A stretch of DNA of 5,434 nt from Candidatus Coatesiibacteriota bacterium. GTDB taxonomy: Bacteria > RBG-13-66-14. The translations under genes and the position numbers were made by a program. The notes beneath the pieces are model-generated. The model saw only the letters and a list, made by a program, of their open reading frames with translations. It was not told the origin of the DNA and ran no database searches. Below are positions 4,289 to 5,434 of this stretch, piece by piece (within the stretch, counting starts at the first letter, position 1; every line of letters starts with the position of its first letter). The DNA lies in contig WJMB01000033.1 in NCBI GenBank assembly GCA_014728185.1, forward strand, positions 1-5,434. The letters run 5' to 3'.

Positions 4289-5401
4289 TTAGTCCAGGGT
4301 CTTGATCTCGCCCCAGGAGGCGTCCTCGATGGAGGAGCCGGTACCCTCGTCGATGTCGGTCCAGTCGTTCATGTCGTCGAAGGACTCATCGATGAGGTAG
4401 TTGGCGACCATGGTGTAGAGATTCAGGGTACCGTCGCCATCGCCGTTGAAATCTTGTAAGTTGCTCATGTAGTCAATCTCGACAGTACTCGATCCGGTGC
4501 AATCTATCCAGGGAGTGAAGGTCTCCACGTCGAAGACATAACTACTGTTGAGATCAGAGTCGGCGGCGTAGTAGTTGCCGGTCATACCGTTGCGGGGCCG
4601 GGCGGTGGTGTCGAGGAGTTCCCAGTAGCCCTCGGTGCCTCCGTATTGAATCTGGTCCCAACCGGGATCGCCAGCCTCGAAGTCTTCGCTGAACAGCTCG
4701 GCGCGGGTGTCGTCGGTGACGACAACATCGTCTATTGCCCAGTACCAGGCCCAGGTGCCGCCCTGGGTGGTGTAGAGGAATCCGAAACGGATATTTTCAC
4801 CGGCGGCGTCGCCGCTGACGTCGAAGTTCATCGCTTCGCCGGAAGGAGACTGGTCGGTATCCTGATACCAGATCTCGATGGGAGCGCTCTGACCGGCGAC
4901 ATGGACCTCGACGTTATCGAGGATCGGGCCGTCGCCGATGGTGGTGCCGGACTCCCAAAGGAAAGCGATGTAGGCGGTGGCGATAGTGTCGTCCAGGGCG
5001 ACCTCGGCGTGGTTGATGCCGCTGTAGGTGCCCAGATTGTCGCCGGCGGTCAGTGTGGTTGAATCCGTCGGTTCGGTGCCGCAGAGATAGACGGTCAGCG
5101 CGGTATCGGTGGTACCGGCGATGTCGTAATCGAACTCCAGGGTCGGATTGGAATCCTGGGTCAGGTCCACGGCGGTGGTGTTGTAGAACCAGGTGTAGTC
5201 GTTGTCGCCGTGCTCGGGACCGCCGTCCTTGATGCAGGCGATGACGTCTTCGCCACCGTCGTCGTAGATTTCCCAGTGGGCGTTGTGCTGGTTGCCCGGC
5301 TCGGCGCCGACGCTGAAGGCGCGGCTGTCCATCGAGAGGTCCGCGGTGCCCGCGAAGGCGACCGTGGCGATGGCGAGAAGAACTAGTGCTTTACGTAGCA
5401 T
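4289..5401 (-). CDS. Secreted acidic beta-sandwich (choice-of-anchor J/MAM-like) protein
   Basis: The 370 residues begin with a clear Sec signal peptide, MLRKALVLLAIATVAFA, cut after Ala17. The mature part is acidic, rich in Asp, Thr, Gly and aromatic residues, with no membrane anchor. It appears modular. The first sandwich (about 30-168) ends in ILDNVEVHV. A second partial one (about 172-229) ends in the matching AIDDVVV, strands typical of jelly-roll anchor-J, MAM or CUB-like folds. A third begins LFSEDFEAGDPGWDQI (236-251) and contains DFNGDGDGTL (317-326), an EF-hand or dockerin-like calcium loop. The last 35 residues start again with DESFDDMNDWTDID (338-351) but end at SWGEIKTLD, as though a module is cut short. 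AAGGGG sits six bases before the ATG. No catalytic motif is visible; a surface, adhesive or binding role is inference. Confidence 0.85.
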   Translation of the reverse strand: MLRKALVLLAIATVAFAGTADLSMDSRAFSVGAEPGNQHNAHWEIYDDGGEDVIACIKDGGPEHGDNDYTWFYNTTAVDLTQDSNPTLEFDYDIAGTTDTALTVYLCGTEPTDSTTLTAGDNLGTYSGINHAEVALDDTIATAYIAFLWESGTTIGDGPILDNVEVHVAGQSAPIEIWYQDTDQSPSGEAMNFDVSGDAAGENIRFGFLYTTQGGTWAWYWAIDDVVVTDDTRAELFSEDFEAGDPGWDQIQYGGTEGYWELLDTTARPRNGMTGNYYAADSDLNSSYVFDVETFTPWIDCTGSSTVEIDYMSNLQDFNGDGDGTLNLYTMVANYLIDESFDDMNDWTDIDEGTGSSIEDASWGEIKTLD

Positions 5402-5434
5402 GTGTTTCCCCTTTCTGTTTTAGAGTTGTACAGC

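Overview
The window is GC-rich bacterial DNA (coding regions roughly two-thirds G+C) with Shine-Dalgarno starts, two sigma70-like promoters and stem-loop terminators. Two exported proteins carry Sec-type signal peptides. One is a large acidic secreted protein built of beta-sandwich modules, a style common in uncultured FCB-type or deltaproteobacterial-like lineages. I cannot name the organism; a little-studied candidate phylum is plausible, but this is inference.

Layout. Positions 1-826 (+): the end of a membrane-anchored small cysteine-motif protein, translationally coupled (ATGA) to ruvA. Positions 827-1502: no convincing gene; lower G+C, many short palindromes, a 13-bp tandem repeat and a good terminator at 1289-1318 that points to minus-strand transcription. 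Positions 1503-2291 (-): a conserved two-domain protein of unknown function (1728-2291), then a 43-residue signal-peptide or membrane peptide (1503-1634) with its own strong promoter, whose -35 box overlaps the upstream stop codon. Positions 2292-2392: divergent intergenic region with three tandem 14-bp repeats and a promoter that predicts a leaderless mRNA for the 1728-2291 gene. Positions 2393-2800 (+): nusB. Positions 2801-3227: no gene; lower G+C, with a candidate branched structured RNA (2827-2972) and a further hairpin (2983-3020). Positions 3228-4133 (+): an exported M28-family zinc enzyme of the glutaminyl cyclase type. A strong hairpin at 4228-4255 separates it from the convergent secreted beta-sandwich protein (4289-5401, -).

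How the genes relate. ruvA (Holliday-junction processing) and nusB (rRNA antitermination) are housekeeping genes, each apparently separated from usual partners; ruvB does not follow ruvA here. The M28/QC-like enzyme and the beta-sandwich protein both act outside the cytoplasm but are convergent, so they are not one operon. I see no mobile element, CRISPR array, tRNA or rRNA. The most interesting unexplained items are the 43-aa peptide gene with its symmetric promoter, the 14-bp tandem repeats between divergent genes, and the structured-RNA candidate after nusB.
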